Positions 16,315-25,865 of a stretch of 64,000 nucleotides of DNA are shown here, one piece after another (position 1 is the stretch's first letter; each line of letters starts with the position of its first letter). The notes below the pieces were generated by a model. That model ran no database searches. It was given only the letters and a program-made list of their open reading frames with translations, and was not told the origin of the DNA. Source of the DNA: JAVBMP01 sp031552195 (GTDB taxonomy: Bacteria; Desulfobacterota; Desulfovibrionia; Desulfovibrionales; Desulfovibrionaceae); assembly GCA_031552195.1 (NCBI GenBank), contig JAVBMT010000019.1, positions 27,157-91,156 of the forward strand. Reading direction: 5' to 3'. A program made the translations under genes and the position numbers.

Positions 16315-18601
16315 TTCCTTCCTCCCGTCCGTAAACGAAGCGTAAAAGCATGGGGGAAAACATGGCGAGGGCGAGAACCAGCGCTCCGCTGCCCATCAGG
16401 AAAAGCGACTTATGCAGCAGGCTTAAATGAAGCGAGTAGTAATACATGCTGATATACACGGAAAAATACGCGGCCGCGCAGCCTAGGCCAAGGCGGCTGC
16501 CCAGCTTGCGGGCCAGCAGCAGCAGCAAAAGCCCCATGGCGATGCCGGGCGCGAACCAGGCGCAAGGAGCCAGCGCCAGCCCGCCCATAGCGGCGGGAAC
16601 GCATGCGCGCCACTGCGGCGGGTCTTCCGGCGGCAAGCCCTCGCCGTCCGCATTGCGCCCCATACGGACGGCGAGGGCTGAGAGCAGACAAAAAGTGGCT
16701 ACCGCGAAAAAAGGCGCAAACTGGTACAAAAAGGCTATCGGGGATAAACCGTCCGTAAAAAGTCTGCTCAAACCGGCACAGGCCACGAGGGTAACGTCCA
16801 AAACCACGCCCTGCGCCAAAGGAACGGCCCATTCGGCCTGCCGCCTTTCAAGCGGCAAGCGGCGATGATAAAGCAGCCAGAAGCAAAAACCTCCCGCCAG
16901 GCCGAAAAGAATGTTCCTGAAAGTGAACGGGTTCAGGTCGAAAATCAATTCCTCCGCCCGCAGGGAAAAAATACCGCCCAATATGTCTTCAAGCCTGGCA
17001 TTGAAAAAAGCGGCTGACAGCCGCAGGCTGGCTGAAAGGCCGAACGCAGCCAGAGCGCGCGGCCAGAACGAAGGCAACCCGGCGAACAAGGCCGTGAAGC
17101 ACAAAGCCGCCATCCAGGGCCGCAGTTCCACCGAACGCGCCGCGCCCAACCCGCCGAAAAAGCAGATCAAACCCAACACCACAGCGCCGCCGCCCATCTG
17201 CCTCATAAAAAGGGATGGGGCGCGCAGGCCGGCGCAACCGCCCAGCATCAGGATGCCGCCCAGAACAGCGAAGCTTTCGCCGCTGTCGAATATGTTCAGC
17301 GCAAAGAAAATAGAAAGAAGGCTCAGGCAGAGCATGGCCCCGATAAAAGTGAACAGGCGCACATACCAGGGCGCTTCGCTTTCAAGCTTGCTCGCCAGAA
17401 TTGCACGCAAGCCGGAGGTTTTTTCCGGGCCGAACAGGTCTTGCCCGTCCGCCCAGGCGAACACCCGCGTCAAAGGAGAGCATAATGCCTCTTTGGAGTG
17501 TTCATCCGCTTTTTCCTCTTCGTTCTCAGCCTTCCGGAACATTCGCCCGCGTAAAAACAACAGGGCCTTCACCAGCAGGAAGCAGGCGAAGCCTATCCAC
17601 AGCCCGCTGAGCAAAAGACCTTCCAACCGAAATTCATCACACCAAGATTCTATCAAATTGGCGCTGACCAGAGAAATAAGGCTGACCAACGCCAAGGCTA
17701 GCATGAAAAGGTCAGGAACTATTAAAAAATAAAATACGGCGAAGCCGGCCAGCGACAGTACATAGACAAACCCGGCCACCGAACTGAAACCGGTAAAATA
17801 TTCGTCCCCGTAAAAACTCCAGGCGCCCGACAACGTCAACCAGATAAGCGCAGCCGTCAAAAAGAACATAAAGGCCGTTCCGACAAGGCGCGGCAGCCAG
17901 CGCGAACGCAGCCAGAGGGCGTTGAAACGCGGCCCCAGTTTTGCCGCTCCCTCCCAGGCCAGCAAAAACGTGCCTTGAAGAAGAGCCGTGTTGAACATGC
18001 GCCCCCAGGTCGGGAAATCCGCGAACCCGCCGCTCTGGTTCTGATACAGAACGTAAGCGCAGCTTCCCACCAGCCACAGCAGGCAGCACAAGGCTGCCTG
18101 ACGCCCGGCCGCGACCAGGGGAACGAGAAGCAGGCTCCAGGTGAAAAACAGTTCCCAGGCGTCAGCCCCGGTTTGATATATCTGCCCGTACAGGGCCATA
18201 AGCGCGCCTATTCCGACCGCCAGCGCCAGCAAGGCGGAACGGCCCGAAACCCTGTCCCAGCGCCACAGGGCAACCCCGAACAGAACGACGAGCAACCCTT
18301 CGCCCAAAGCCAGCTTGCCCAGACGCGGCATGGCGTTCCAGTTCCAGGCGATAAAAAATATTACCCCGGCCATAAAAAGCAAGCCGCCCAAAAGCAGCCC
18401 CAGCCAGTGGATGAAATGGCTCCAGCCTTGCCAGGCCGGGTGGATGGAAAAATAATTCAGCCCGGCCCGGTAAGACGGGGCTGTCAGTCTCCCGTCCCGC
18501 AAAAGGGAATCAAGCGCCCATTTTATCTCGCCGTCCGGCGGGAGCGCATGCGCCCCCGGATTAGCCTCAAGCCGATTTCCGGTGCATTGTTCCAGTTTCA
18601 A
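16307..18601 (-). CDS. DUF2157/DUF4401 polytopic membrane protein
   Basis: 764 residues with about twenty hydrophobic segments. The N-terminal third (IKWALDSLLRDGRLT through HWLGLLLGGLLFMAGVIFFIAWNW and LMALYGQIYQTGADAWELFFTW) matches DUF2157. After a charged cytoplasmic linker (ENEEEKADEHSKE) the second half resembles DUF4401, so this looks like a fusion of two domains that are separate in some species. The apparent start is TTG at 18601. It pairs with the downstream GDYXXLXY protein. The function is unknown and no catalytic motif is seen. Confidence 0.82.
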   Translation of the reverse strand: MKLEQCTGNRLEANPGAHALPPDGEIKWALDSLLRDGRLTAPSYRAGLNYFSIHPAWQGWSHFIHWLGLLLGGLLFMAGVIFFIAWNWNAMPRLGKLALGEGLLVVLFGVALWRWDRVSGRSALLALAVGIGALMALYGQIYQTGADAWELFFTWSLLLVPLVAAGRQAALCCLLWLVGSCAYVLYQNQSGGFADFPTWGRMFNTALLQGTFLLAWEGAAKLGPRFNALWLRSRWLPRLVGTAFMFFLTAALIWLTLSGAWSFYGDEYFTGFSSVAGFVYVLSLAGFAVFYFLIVPDLFMLALALVSLISLVSANLIESWCDEFRLEGLLLSGLWIGFACFLLVKALLFLRGRMFRKAENEEEKADEHSKEALCSPLTRVFAWADGQDLFGPEKTSGLRAILASKLESEAPWYVRLFTFIGAMLCLSLLSIFFALNIFDSGESFAVLGGILMLGGCAGLRAPSLFMRQMGGGAVVLGLICFFGGLGAARSVELRPWMAALCFTALFAGLPSFWPRALAAFGLSASLRLSAAFFNARLEDILGGIFSLRAEELIFDLNPFTFRNILFGLAGGFCFWLLYHRRLPLERRQAEWAVPLAQGVVLDVTLVACAGLSRLFTDGLSPIAFLYQFAPFFAVATFCLLSALAVRMGRNADGEGLPPEDPPQWRACVPAAMGGLALAPCAWFAPGIAMGLLLLLLARKLGSRLGLGCAAAYFSVYISMYYYSLHLSLLHKSLFLMGSGALVLALAMFSPMLLRFVYGREEGNA

Positions 18602-18970
18602 AGGAATTCCCCTATACTCTTATAAAATAAAAAATATGCCGCTTGCGGTCTTTCCGGCCGCAACGCTTTCTCGCGCCTGCGCATTGCTTCATAACACAAC
18701 GAACTGGCAAGGGCTATAGGGCATTTAAGGCTAATATGGATTTTACGGAAAATGGCACTTCCCGGCATAGCGTGTTCCGGCGTGTTCGAGCGCTTGGGAT
18801 TGAAAAAATAGCGCCGGAATCCAGAATCCCGGCGAAGGCGCGTCTGCCGGTTTCATCCGGAAATCAAGAATTTTCTGCGGAACTGGAGAAAGAACGGCGT
18901 GGCGGCATGCCGTGGGCGGCAGCGAACTTGCTGTTTATTCAATAAAAACCGTTGTTCCAGTGCAAAACTG
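18602..18970. other. Intergenic region between acr3 and the DUF2157 gene
   Basis: About 370 bases without a supported gene. A TAGGGCATTT sequence at about 18716-18725 resembles the terminal sequence of the dispersed repeat but does not extend. No good terminator for acr3 is visible. Confidence 0.45.
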
Positions 18971-20038
18971 TCATAACGTGCTGTTAGAGGGGGCTGTCTC
19001 CCGCCACTTCTTTTTCACCCGCAAGGCCACGTTCACCAGGCCTATCAGTACCGGAACTTCCACCAACGGCCCAATGACGGCCACAAAAGCCTCGCCGGAG
19101 TTCAGGCCGAAGACCGCGATCGCCACGGCAATCGCGAGTTCGAAATTGTTGGAAGCGGCGGTAAAGGACAAAGTTGCCGCCTGTTCGTAGTTCGCGCCCG
19201 CCCTTCGGGAGAGATAGAGTGAGAGCAGAAACATCACCAGGAAGTAAATCAGCAGTGGTATAGCCACCCTCACCACGTCCAGGGGAAGCTGTACGATGTA
19301 TTCACCTTTGAGGGAAAACATCACCAAGATGGTGAACAGCAACGCCCGCAACGTCCAAGGGCTTACGCGGGGAATGAAAACATTCTCGTACCAGTCCAGG
19401 CCCTTGACCTTGAGGCCGTAAATCCGAGAGGCCACTCCAGCGATAAAGGGAACGCCCAGGTAAATAAACACGCTTTCGGCAATCTGTCCCATGCTGATAT
19501 CCACAACAGCCCCGGACAGGCCGAGCCAGCCGGGCAGCACGGTAATGAACACATAGGCGTAGACCGGGAAGAAAAGCACCTGAAACACGGCGTTGAAGGC
19601 CACCAGCCCGGCGCAATACTCCCTGTCGCCCCCGGCAAGGTCGTTCCAGACAATGACCATTGCGATACAGCGGGCAAGCCCGATAAGGATAAGTCCCACC
19701 ATGTAGCTGTTGTTGCCGGAAAGAAAGGCGATAGCCAGCAAAAACATGAGCACCGGGCCGATAATCCAGTTCTGGACCAGTGAGAGCAGCAGCACTTTTT
19801 TGTCGCGGAATACCCGGCCGAGTTGCTCGTATTTTACTCTAGCCAAAGGCGGGTACATCATCAGGATAAGCCCGATAGCGATAGGAATGTTGGTCGTGCC
19901 CGCCTGGAAAAAATTAATGACGTTTTTCACGCCCGGCGCGGCCCACCCAAGGCCCACACCGGTAAACATGGCAAGGAAAATCCACAAGGTCAGATAACGG
20001 TCAAGGAAAGAAAGCCGCTGTGATGTCGATTGGCCCAT
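18971..20038 (-). CDS. acr3: Arsenite efflux transporter, ACR3 family
   Basis: 355 residues, ten predicted membrane helices. Typical ACR3 sequences are LTLWIFLAMFTGVGLGWAAP, NWIIGPVLMFLLA, the conserved Cys in GLARCIAMVIVWNDLA, and the conserved Glu in IGPLVEVPVLIGLV. It exports As(III) from the cytoplasm using the proton gradient. It starts ATG after a GAGGGG ribosome site. It is the last gene of the leftward ars cassette (arsR, arsM, acr3), though a terminator-like hairpin lies between it and arsM. Confidence 0.95.
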   Translation of the reverse strand: MGQSTSQRLSFLDRYLTLWIFLAMFTGVGLGWAAPGVKNVINFFQAGTTNIPIAIGLILMMYPPLARVKYEQLGRVFRDKKVLLLSLVQNWIIGPVLMFLLAIAFLSGNNSYMVGLILIGLARCIAMVIVWNDLAGGDREYCAGLVAFNAVFQVLFFPVYAYVFITVLPGWLGLSGAVVDISMGQIAESVFIYLGVPFIAGVASRIYGLKVKGLDWYENVFIPRVSPWTLRALLFTILVMFSLKGEYIVQLPLDVVRVAIPLLIYFLVMFLLSLYLSRRAGANYEQAATLSFTAASNNFELAIAVAIAVFGLNSGEAFVAVIGPLVEVPVLIGLVNVALRVKKKWRETAPSNSTL

Positions 20039-20145
20039 GGTCTTTTACCCCTCAAATTGCTTCTATGTTGTCAAAAACAGGCTGCAACAGAAACCCGAGC
20101 TAGACTGCCCGCGCTTTGCGCCGCCACGCCAGCCGGGGCTATAAA

Positions 20146-20179
20146 CTTAAAAAGCGCCTCCGCAATAATGTTGCGGAGG
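20146..20179 (-). terminator. Terminator after arsM
   Basis: Perfect 9-bp stem (20157-20165 with 20171-20179, CCTCCGCAA and complement), followed on the minus strand by GCGCTTTTTAAG. It implies partial or separate transcription of acr3. Confidence 0.6.
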
Positions 20180-20219
20180 GAATTACCCGCGCACAAGAAA
20201 AGGGCGTTCATACGCTCCT

Positions 20220-21062
20220 TTATTTGCGGGCTTCAATGGACAGGCTGACAACGTAATCCGCCATTTCCCCGCCCTTAGGCAATGCTTCAGCGAGTTGCTT
20301 ATACAAAGGGTCGTTCCAGTCTTGCATGTTCCGCACGTAGCTTGCATTGGGCGTCAGGACTATGGAAGTGAAGCCGGTCTTTTCCAGCAAGGCCCTGGTT
20401 TCTTCCACCAGCGCCGCTCCAGCCACGCAACCCACCAGCGCCGCCGCCATTTCCCGGATGTTATCCGGCAGGGGCTTCAACAGGGCCAAATCGGAAACGG
20501 ATATTTTTCCGCCCGGTTTCAGGGCGCGGAATACTTCACGCCAGACCTGGGGCTTGTTCGGGGAAAGGTTGATCACGCAGTTGGAGATCACTACGTCAAC
20601 GCTGGAATCCGCCACGGGCAGATATTCTATCTCGCCAAGGCGAAACTCCACGTTGTCGAAGCCTGTGCGCTGCCGGTAGCGCCCGATGTTCCCGCGGGCC
20701 TTGGCGAGCATTTCCGGGGTCATGTCCACGCCGATAACCCGCCCGGAGGCTTTGACCTTCTCGCCAGCCTGGAACACGTCAAATCCGCCGCCGCTGCCAA
20801 GGTCAAGCACGGTCTGCCCTTCCAGCAAGGTCGCAATGGCGACCGGGTTGCCGCAGGAAAGCCCCATGTTCGCGCCGTCCGGCAACTTGGCGAGGCTTTC
20901 CGCATCGTAGCCTATGGCTTGCGCCAGCCTGACAGGGTCGGCGTGGCCGCTGCGCGGGCTTCCACAGCGGCAGGAACTCCGCCCCTCGGCAATGGCCGCG
21001 TAGCCCGCGCGGATGGTTTCCTTAACTTCCTGATCAGTTTGCAACTTATTTTTTCCGCTCAT
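20220..21062 (-). CDS. arsM: Arsenite S-adenosylmethionine methyltransferase
   Basis: 280 residues. The class I methyltransferase fold shows VLDLGSGGGFDVFQAG (SAM-binding motif I), IGVDMTPEML and VISNCVINLSPNKPQVWREVFRALKPGG. Cysteines expected for As(III) binding are present: SCRCGS near residue 30, SNCVINL and VGCVAGAA. It methylates arsenite stepwise to volatile or excretable species. It sits between arsR and acr3, so the cell has both methylation and efflux routes. Confidence 0.93.
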   Translation of the reverse strand: MSGKNKLQTDQEVKETIRAGYAAIAEGRSSCRCGSPRSGHADPVRLAQAIGYDAESLAKLPDGANMGLSCGNPVAIATLLEGQTVLDLGSGGGFDVFQAGEKVKASGRVIGVDMTPEMLAKARGNIGRYRQRTGFDNVEFRLGEIEYLPVADSSVDVVISNCVINLSPNKPQVWREVFRALKPGGKISVSDLALLKPLPDNIREMAAALVGCVAGAALVEETRALLEKTGFTSIVLTPNASYVRNMQDWNDPLYKQLAEALPKGGEMADYVVSLSIEARK

Positions 21063-21130
21063 TGTTTTCCCTCGTTTATATTATGAGAATTCAAGAACTT
21101 TTGATTTATTTACGCAAAAAATTTTCCGCA

Positions 21131-21496
21131 TTATTCCCCAGAGGAACAACATTTTGGCAATACTTCAGGCGATACCGCGCTTGCGGCGCGGTAGTTACGG
21201 CATTCTTCAGGATGACCGGAACAACATTCCGCCGTAAGGTAGGCTATCGTATCCAACATAACGGGAATATTCGCCCTGTAGCGCAGAAATCTGCCTTCTT
21301 TCTCCATTGTCACCAGCCCGGCATGCAAGAGCGCCTTAAGGTGGAAAGACAAATTTGTCTTCGTTACACTAAGATGTTTTGCAATTTCCCCGGCTACTAA
21401 GCCGCCAGGCGCGTATTTGACGAGAATCCGGAATAAATCCAGCCGCACGTCAGAAGAAAGCGCTTCAAAAATGCCCGTGGCTTGTTTGGTTTCCAT
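21131..21496 (-). CDS. arsR: ArsR family arsenic-responsive repressor
   Basis: 121 residues from the ATG at 21496 (METKQATGIFEALSSDVRLDLFRIL). The frame is open to 21625, but the promoter and operator occupy that stretch. Winged helix-turn-helix: AGEIAKHLSVTKTNLSFHLKALLHAGLV. There is no CVC metal motif in the recognition region. Instead a C-terminal cluster TAECCSGHPEEC and KCCSSGE supplies the As(III) ligands, as in the Acidithiobacillus type of ArsR. No ribosome site precedes the ATG and the -10 box lies only about six bases upstream, so the mRNA is probably leaderless. Confidence 0.9.
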   Translation of the reverse strand: METKQATGIFEALSSDVRLDLFRILVKYAPGGLVAGEIAKHLSVTKTNLSFHLKALLHAGLVTMEKEGRFLRYRANIPVMLDTIAYLTAECCSGHPEECRNYRAASAVSPEVLPKCCSSGE

Positions 21497-21501
21497 GAGT
21501 G

Positions 21502-21531
21502 AATATTTCAGTACTCTTTGAAATATGTCAA
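21502..21531 (-). promoter_or_regulatory. arsR promoter with overlapping ArsR operator
   Basis: On the minus strand a perfect TTGACA (21526-21531) and AATATT (21502-21507) are 18 bases apart. Between and over them lies an inverted repeat with 8-bp arms (21503-21510 and 21519-21526, ATATTTCA and TGAAATAT, 8-base spacer). Bound ArsR would cover both boxes, the classic autoregulation layout. Confidence 0.65.
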
Positions 21532-21664
21532 TGAAAAGCGGAAAATTTTCCGGGACGCCCGCTTCCCCATAAAAATAACCTCTCGTAAGTTCCTGTTGAC
21601 TTGACAACTTTGCCCAGCCCGGCAAGGCGGGTGGGTTTCCAATTCCGCTTTACCGGAAAGCGGT

Positions 21665-21693
21665 TTGCGCGCCGGAACGTATTTTGCTATGCT
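21665..21693 (+). promoter_or_regulatory. Possible promoter for the fliR operon
   Basis: TTGCGC (21665-21670), 17 bases, then TATGCT (21688-21693) preceded by TGC (extended -10). The start point would be only a few bases before the fliR ATG. No flagellar sigma-54 or sigma-28 box was recognised here. Confidence 0.35.
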
Positions 21694-21702
21694 TTTTCAA
21701 AT

Positions 21703-22485
21703 ATGGACGTCTTCGGCTTCAACGCGCTTGAGCTTATGGGCTTTCTGCTCACCCTGATCAGGGTGAGCCTTTTGGTGTTCATGCTGCCCTTTTATGGCGG
21801 AGACTACGCCCCCATTCAGGTAAAGGCCGCGCTTTGCCTGGTGCTTACCCTGTGCCTCTGGCCGGAAATCGGCTTCAGCGGCGAGGCCTTTCCGGCCCAC
21901 CCGGCGAATATCGCCCTGATGATTTTCGGCGAACTGCTCCTGGGCATATTTTTCGGACTGATTCTGAACATAATATTCGCCGGAATACAGTTCGGCGGAG
22001 AAGTCATAGGCTTCCAGATGGGCTTTACCATGATAACCATGGCCGACCCTGCCGGAAGCGGAGGGCAGGTGGTTATCACCTCATACCTTATGTATATGGT
22101 TTCATTAATGATTTTTCTAGCCCTGGACGGGCATTTGCATCTTTTGTACGCCCTGACGGAAAGCTTCGGCATGGTTCCGCCCGGCAGGCTTATCGTAGAC
22201 CCCCGCCTGACCTCCGACCTGCTGGCTTTTTCCGGCTCGCTTTTCGCCATGGCCTTCAAGATAGCCGGCCCGATCATCGCCATGCTTTTCCTGGTTGAGC
22301 TGGGGCTGGCGTTAATGGCCAAAGTGGCCCCGCAGCTCAACCTGCTGATGATCGGCATGCCTTTGAAAATAGGGCTGGGCTTCTTTTTCATGGGGATAGT
22401 GTTCACCTTGATGAGCCTGTATATGGAAGATATCATTATCGGGCTGAGGCCGCTGTTCAGAAACCTTTTGCGATTCATAAGCTGA
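21703..22485 (+). CDS. fliR: Flagellar export apparatus protein FliR
   Basis: 260 residues from the ATG at 21703 (MDVFGFNALELMGFLLTLIRVS), the usual FliR length; an in-frame extension to 21601 is not FliR-like. Multiple membrane helices, with the conserved GEVIGFQMGFTMITMADPAGSG near residue 100. FliR is part of the export gate of the type III flagellar secretion system with FliP, FliQ, FlhB and FlhA. fliP and fliQ are not in this window. flhB starts three bases after the stop. Confidence 0.93.
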   Translation: MDVFGFNALELMGFLLTLIRVSLLVFMLPFYGGDYAPIQVKAALCLVLTLCLWPEIGFSGEAFPAHPANIALMIFGELLLGIFFGLILNIIFAGIQFGGEVIGFQMGFTMITMADPAGSGGQVVITSYLMYMVSLMIFLALDGHLHLLYALTESFGMVPPGRLIVDPRLTSDLLAFSGSLFAMAFKIAGPIIAMLFLVELGLALMAKVAPQLNLLMIGMPLKIGLGFFFMGIVFTLMSLYMEDIIIGLRPLFRNLLRFIS

Positions 22486-22488
22486 GCC

Positions 22489-23562
22489 ATGCCGCAAAAA
22501 GACCCGAGCCGCACGGAAGCGCCCACTCCAAAGCGCATCAACAAAGCCCGCAAGGAAGGCAACGTCGCCAAATCGCCTGACTTCACAACGGCGCTGGTGC
22601 TGCTGGCCGCCATCTGCATGCTCTACGGCTGGCTTTATTTTATAGCCGACGACCTTTCCAACCTTTTCAAATACTTCTTTTCCACCGCCATTCTTACCTT
22701 CAGGCCGACCCAGGACGACGTGCTGGCCCTTTTGCCCATGATAGCTTTCGAACTGGCCAAGATGCTCCTGCCCGTAATGCTGGGCATCGGCCTGACGGCC
22801 TTCATCGTGCTGCGCTATCAGGTCGGCAAGCTCTGGACGACCAAGGTGTTCAAGCCCAAGATGCAGCGTTTCAACGTGGCGGCGGGCATCAAACGCATGT
22901 TCATATCCATGAACACCTTGCTGCGCCTTGGCAAAAGCCTGCTGCAGGCCCTGGTCATAGGCGTGGCCCCCTGGGTGGTCATCAACCGGGAAATTCCGGA
23001 CCTGCCTAACCTCTATTACACCGATGCGGCCGGGCTGGCCGCCTATATCCTGCAAACCGGGTTCACCATGGCCATTTACGCCATCATTCCCATGGTGCTT
23101 ATCGGCGTGGTCTCATTCGTCTACACCAGGTGGGATTATAAAGAAAATCTGAAAATGACCAAAGACGAGGTCAAGGACGAAAGACGCCAGATGGAGGGCG
23201 ACCCGCAGGTAAAATCGAAGCAGCGCCAGAAAATGTTTGAAATGTCCCAGCGCCGCATGATGCAGAACGTGCCCAAGGCCGACGTTATTCTGACCAACCC
23301 CACGCACCTGGCCGTGGCCCTGCGCTATAACGCCATGGAAGCCCCGGCCCCTGTGGTGGTGGCCAAAGGGGCGGACAAAGTGGCGGAGAGAATCAAGGAG
23401 CTGGCTCGCGAAAACCGTGTTCCCATAAGGGAAAACAAGCCGTTGGCACAGGCTTTGTATAAACAGGTTGAACTGGGAGAGATGATCCCCGAAGACCTGT
23501 ATCAAGCGGTCGCCGCAATTTTGGCCCAAATCTGGAAAACACAAGGCCGGAAGAACAATTAG
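22489..23562 (+). CDS. flhB: Flagellar export switch protein FlhB
   Basis: 357 residues. N-terminal SRTEAPTPKRINKARKEGNVAKS, four membrane segments, then a cytoplasmic domain with the autocleavage motif in VILTNPTHLAVALRYN (cut between Asn and Pro). FlhB switches the export apparatus from rod/hook to filament substrates. It lies in an operon with fliR and flhA. Confidence 0.96.
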   Translation: MPQKDPSRTEAPTPKRINKARKEGNVAKSPDFTTALVLLAAICMLYGWLYFIADDLSNLFKYFFSTAILTFRPTQDDVLALLPMIAFELAKMLLPVMLGIGLTAFIVLRYQVGKLWTTKVFKPKMQRFNVAAGIKRMFISMNTLLRLGKSLLQALVIGVAPWVVINREIPDLPNLYYTDAAGLAAYILQTGFTMAIYAIIPMVLIGVVSFVYTRWDYKENLKMTKDEVKDERRQMEGDPQVKSKQRQKMFEMSQRRMMQNVPKADVILTNPTHLAVALRYNAMEAPAPVVVAKGADKVAERIKELARENRVPIRENKPLAQALYKQVELGEMIPEDLYQAVAAILAQIWKTQGRKNN

Positions 23563-23618
23563 CGGTAAGAGGGCGCTCTCCATAACTCCATCAGCAAGGC
23601 CGCGCGGCAGTCGGTAAA

Positions 23619-25823
23619 ATGACGCCCGCGACGAAGGATGCCGGGATTATGACAGCCAAAGCAAACGCCAACGCGGGCGTCTTACCGAAAATGAACCTCG
23701 AGCGCTTCTCCAAACAGGGCGACATCATGCTCGCCGTCGGGGTCGTGGTCATTCTTTTCGTAATGCTCATCCCGTTGCCGACTTTCATTCTGGACGCGAT
23801 GTTCACCCTTTCCATATCGCTGTGCCTGATCGTGCTGATCACCTCAATGTTCATGCTTTCCCCGCTGGAATTTTCCATATTCCCGACTTTGCTGCTGGTA
23901 ACCACCCTGCTGCGCCTGGCCCTGAACGTAGCCTCGACCAGACTCATCCTGCTTAACGGAGACAAAGGCACGGCGGCGGCCGGGCACCTTATCCAGTCTT
24001 TCGGAAACTTCGTGGTCGGCGGCAGTTACGTCGTCGGCGCGGTCGTTTTCATGATCCTGTTCATCCTGAACAAAACCGTCATCGCCGCGGGCACCACCCG
24101 CATAGCCGAAGTTGCCGCCCGCTTCACCCTTGACGCCATGCCCGGCAAACAGATGGCCATTGAAGCCGACCTGAACGCCGGGCTGATCGACGAGCCCACC
24201 GCCACCGAGCGCCGCAAGCTGCTGCGCAAGGAAGCCGATTTTTACGGCGCCATGGACGGCGCGGGCAAGTTCGTCCAGGGCGACGTGAACGCCGGGCTTT
24301 TCATCGCCATAATCAACATCGTGGGCGGCATCATCATCGGCATGGTCCAGAAAGACATGGACTGGCAAACAGCCCTGAACACATACACCCTGCTCACCAT
24401 CGGCGACGGGCTTATTTCCACCATTCCGTCCATCATAACTTCAACCTCGGCCGGCATCATCGTTTCCAGAGCGGCCTCCGAAGCCAAGATGGGCGAAGAG
24501 TTCATCGGCCAGCTCACTTACAACGACAAGGCCCTGAAAATCGTTTCCGCCGTGCTGCTGGTGTTCGCCATGGCCCCGGGCATGCCCACCCTGCCCTTCC
24601 TGTTCTTCTCCGGGCTGATTTTCTCCATATCCCGCGTCATGGGCAAGGACAAAGGCGAGAGCGGAGAGAACGCGTCCGTTTCCGGCAGGTCCTCCGCCAG
24701 CGGAAAATCCGCCCCCGGCGCGAAGAGCCTCGGCGCAGGGTCATCAGCGGCGCAGGAAGGCGCCCCCGCCCTTGACACGCCGGAAGAGGTGCACGCGCTT
24801 CTGCCGCTTGACACCCTTGAGCTTGAAGTCGGCTACGGGCTTATCCCCCTGGTGGACGAAAGCCAGAGCGGCAACCTGCTGGCCCGCATCCGCTCCATAC
24901 GCAGGCAGTTCGCTCTGGACATGGGCGTTATCCTTCCTTCACTGCACCTGCGCGACAACCTCCAGCTCAAGCCCGGCCAGTACAGCCTGCTTATCAAGGG
25001 TAACGAAGTAGCTTCAGCCGAGATACTGGTGGACCATTTCCTGGCCATGGACCCCGGCAACGCCAAGCACGCCATACGCGGCATAGAAACCCGCGAACCG
25101 GCCTTCAACCTGCCCGCGCTCTGGATACCGGAAACGCAGAAAGAAGAAGCCATGCTGGCCGGCTACACCGTGGTCGACCCGGCGACGGTTATCGCCACCC
25201 ATCTGACCGAAGTGTTCCGCCGCCACCTCGGAGACTTCCTCGGCCGCCAGGAAGTGCAGGCCCTGCTTGACAACCTGCACAAAAGCGCCCCCAAGGCGGT
25301 TGAGGAACTTTCGCCCGGAACCCTCGGCCTCGGCTCGGTGCAGAAGGTTCTGCAGAACCTGGTGCGCGAGAACGTCTCAATCCGCGACCTGCTCACCGTT
25401 GTGGAAACTTTGTCCGACTACGGCCAGGCCGTCAAAAGCCCGGAAGTGCTCACTGAATACGTGCGCGAAAAACTTGCGCGGACTATCGTAAAACCGTATA
25501 TGGACAGCCAGGGGGCATTGCCTATAATAACAGTTGACCCGAAGGCGGAACAGATTTTACAAGAGTCTTTACGCCAGACTGAAGGCGGGGCCTATCTGGC
25601 CCTTAACCCCGGCAGCGCGCAAAAACTGATAAAAAATATAAACCAGGCTGTGGAAAACGCTGTCAACACAGACGGCCAGCCCGTGCTTCTGGCCACCCCG
25701 ATGGTCAGGCCGCACCTGGCCCAGCTGGTCACGCGTTTTCTGCCCAACGTTCCGGTGCTTTCACAGGCGGAAATACCGCCTGACATCCGCCTGAGCTCAG
25801 TGGGCATAGCGGGCATGGACTAG
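23619..25823 (+). CDS. flhA: Flagellar export protein FlhA
   Basis: 734 residues from the ATG at 23619; a second in-frame ATG at 23649 (MTAKANAN) is also possible. The N-terminal half has about eight helices and the FHIPEP-family block PTLLLVTTLLRLALNVASTRLILL and RFTLDAMPGKQMAIEADLNAGLID. A Ser/Gly/Ala-rich linker (residues 345-380) joins the cytoplasmic domain that receives chaperone-substrate complexes (GYGLIPLVDE, EILVDHFLAMDPG). It forms the nonameric export gate. It follows flhB by 56 bases and precedes flhF. Confidence 0.96.
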   Translation: MTPATKDAGIMTAKANANAGVLPKMNLERFSKQGDIMLAVGVVVILFVMLIPLPTFILDAMFTLSISLCLIVLITSMFMLSPLEFSIFPTLLLVTTLLRLALNVASTRLILLNGDKGTAAAGHLIQSFGNFVVGGSYVVGAVVFMILFILNKTVIAAGTTRIAEVAARFTLDAMPGKQMAIEADLNAGLIDEPTATERRKLLRKEADFYGAMDGAGKFVQGDVNAGLFIAIINIVGGIIIGMVQKDMDWQTALNTYTLLTIGDGLISTIPSIITSTSAGIIVSRAASEAKMGEEFIGQLTYNDKALKIVSAVLLVFAMAPGMPTLPFLFFSGLIFSISRVMGKDKGESGENASVSGRSSASGKSAPGAKSLGAGSSAAQEGAPALDTPEEVHALLPLDTLELEVGYGLIPLVDESQSGNLLARIRSIRRQFALDMGVILPSLHLRDNLQLKPGQYSLLIKGNEVASAEILVDHFLAMDPGNAKHAIRGIETREPAFNLPALWIPETQKEEAMLAGYTVVDPATVIATHLTEVFRRHLGDFLGRQEVQALLDNLHKSAPKAVEELSPGTLGLGSVQKVLQNLVRENVSIRDLLTVVETLSDYGQAVKSPEVLTEYVREKLARTIVKPYMDSQGALPIITVDPKAEQILQESLRQTEGGAYLALNPGSAQKLIKNINQAVENAVNTDGQPVLLATPMVRPHLAQLVTRFLPNVPVLSQAEIPPDIRLSSVGIAGMD

Positions 25824-25843
25824 GCGCGGCTTCAGGCCGCGCC
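25823..25843 (+). repeat. GC-rich hairpin between flhA and flhF
   Basis: Perfect 8-bp stem GGCGCGGC / GCCGCGCC with a TTCAG loop, starting at the last base of flhA. No T-run follows; it may modulate read-through or mRNA stability. Confidence 0.45.
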
Positions 25844-25865
25844 GGCCTGAACCAGGATATCGGCA

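Noticed and set aside
18716..18735. Another copy of the repeat terminus (TAGGGCATTT)
   Set aside because: The match stops after ten bases and does not follow a gene stop.
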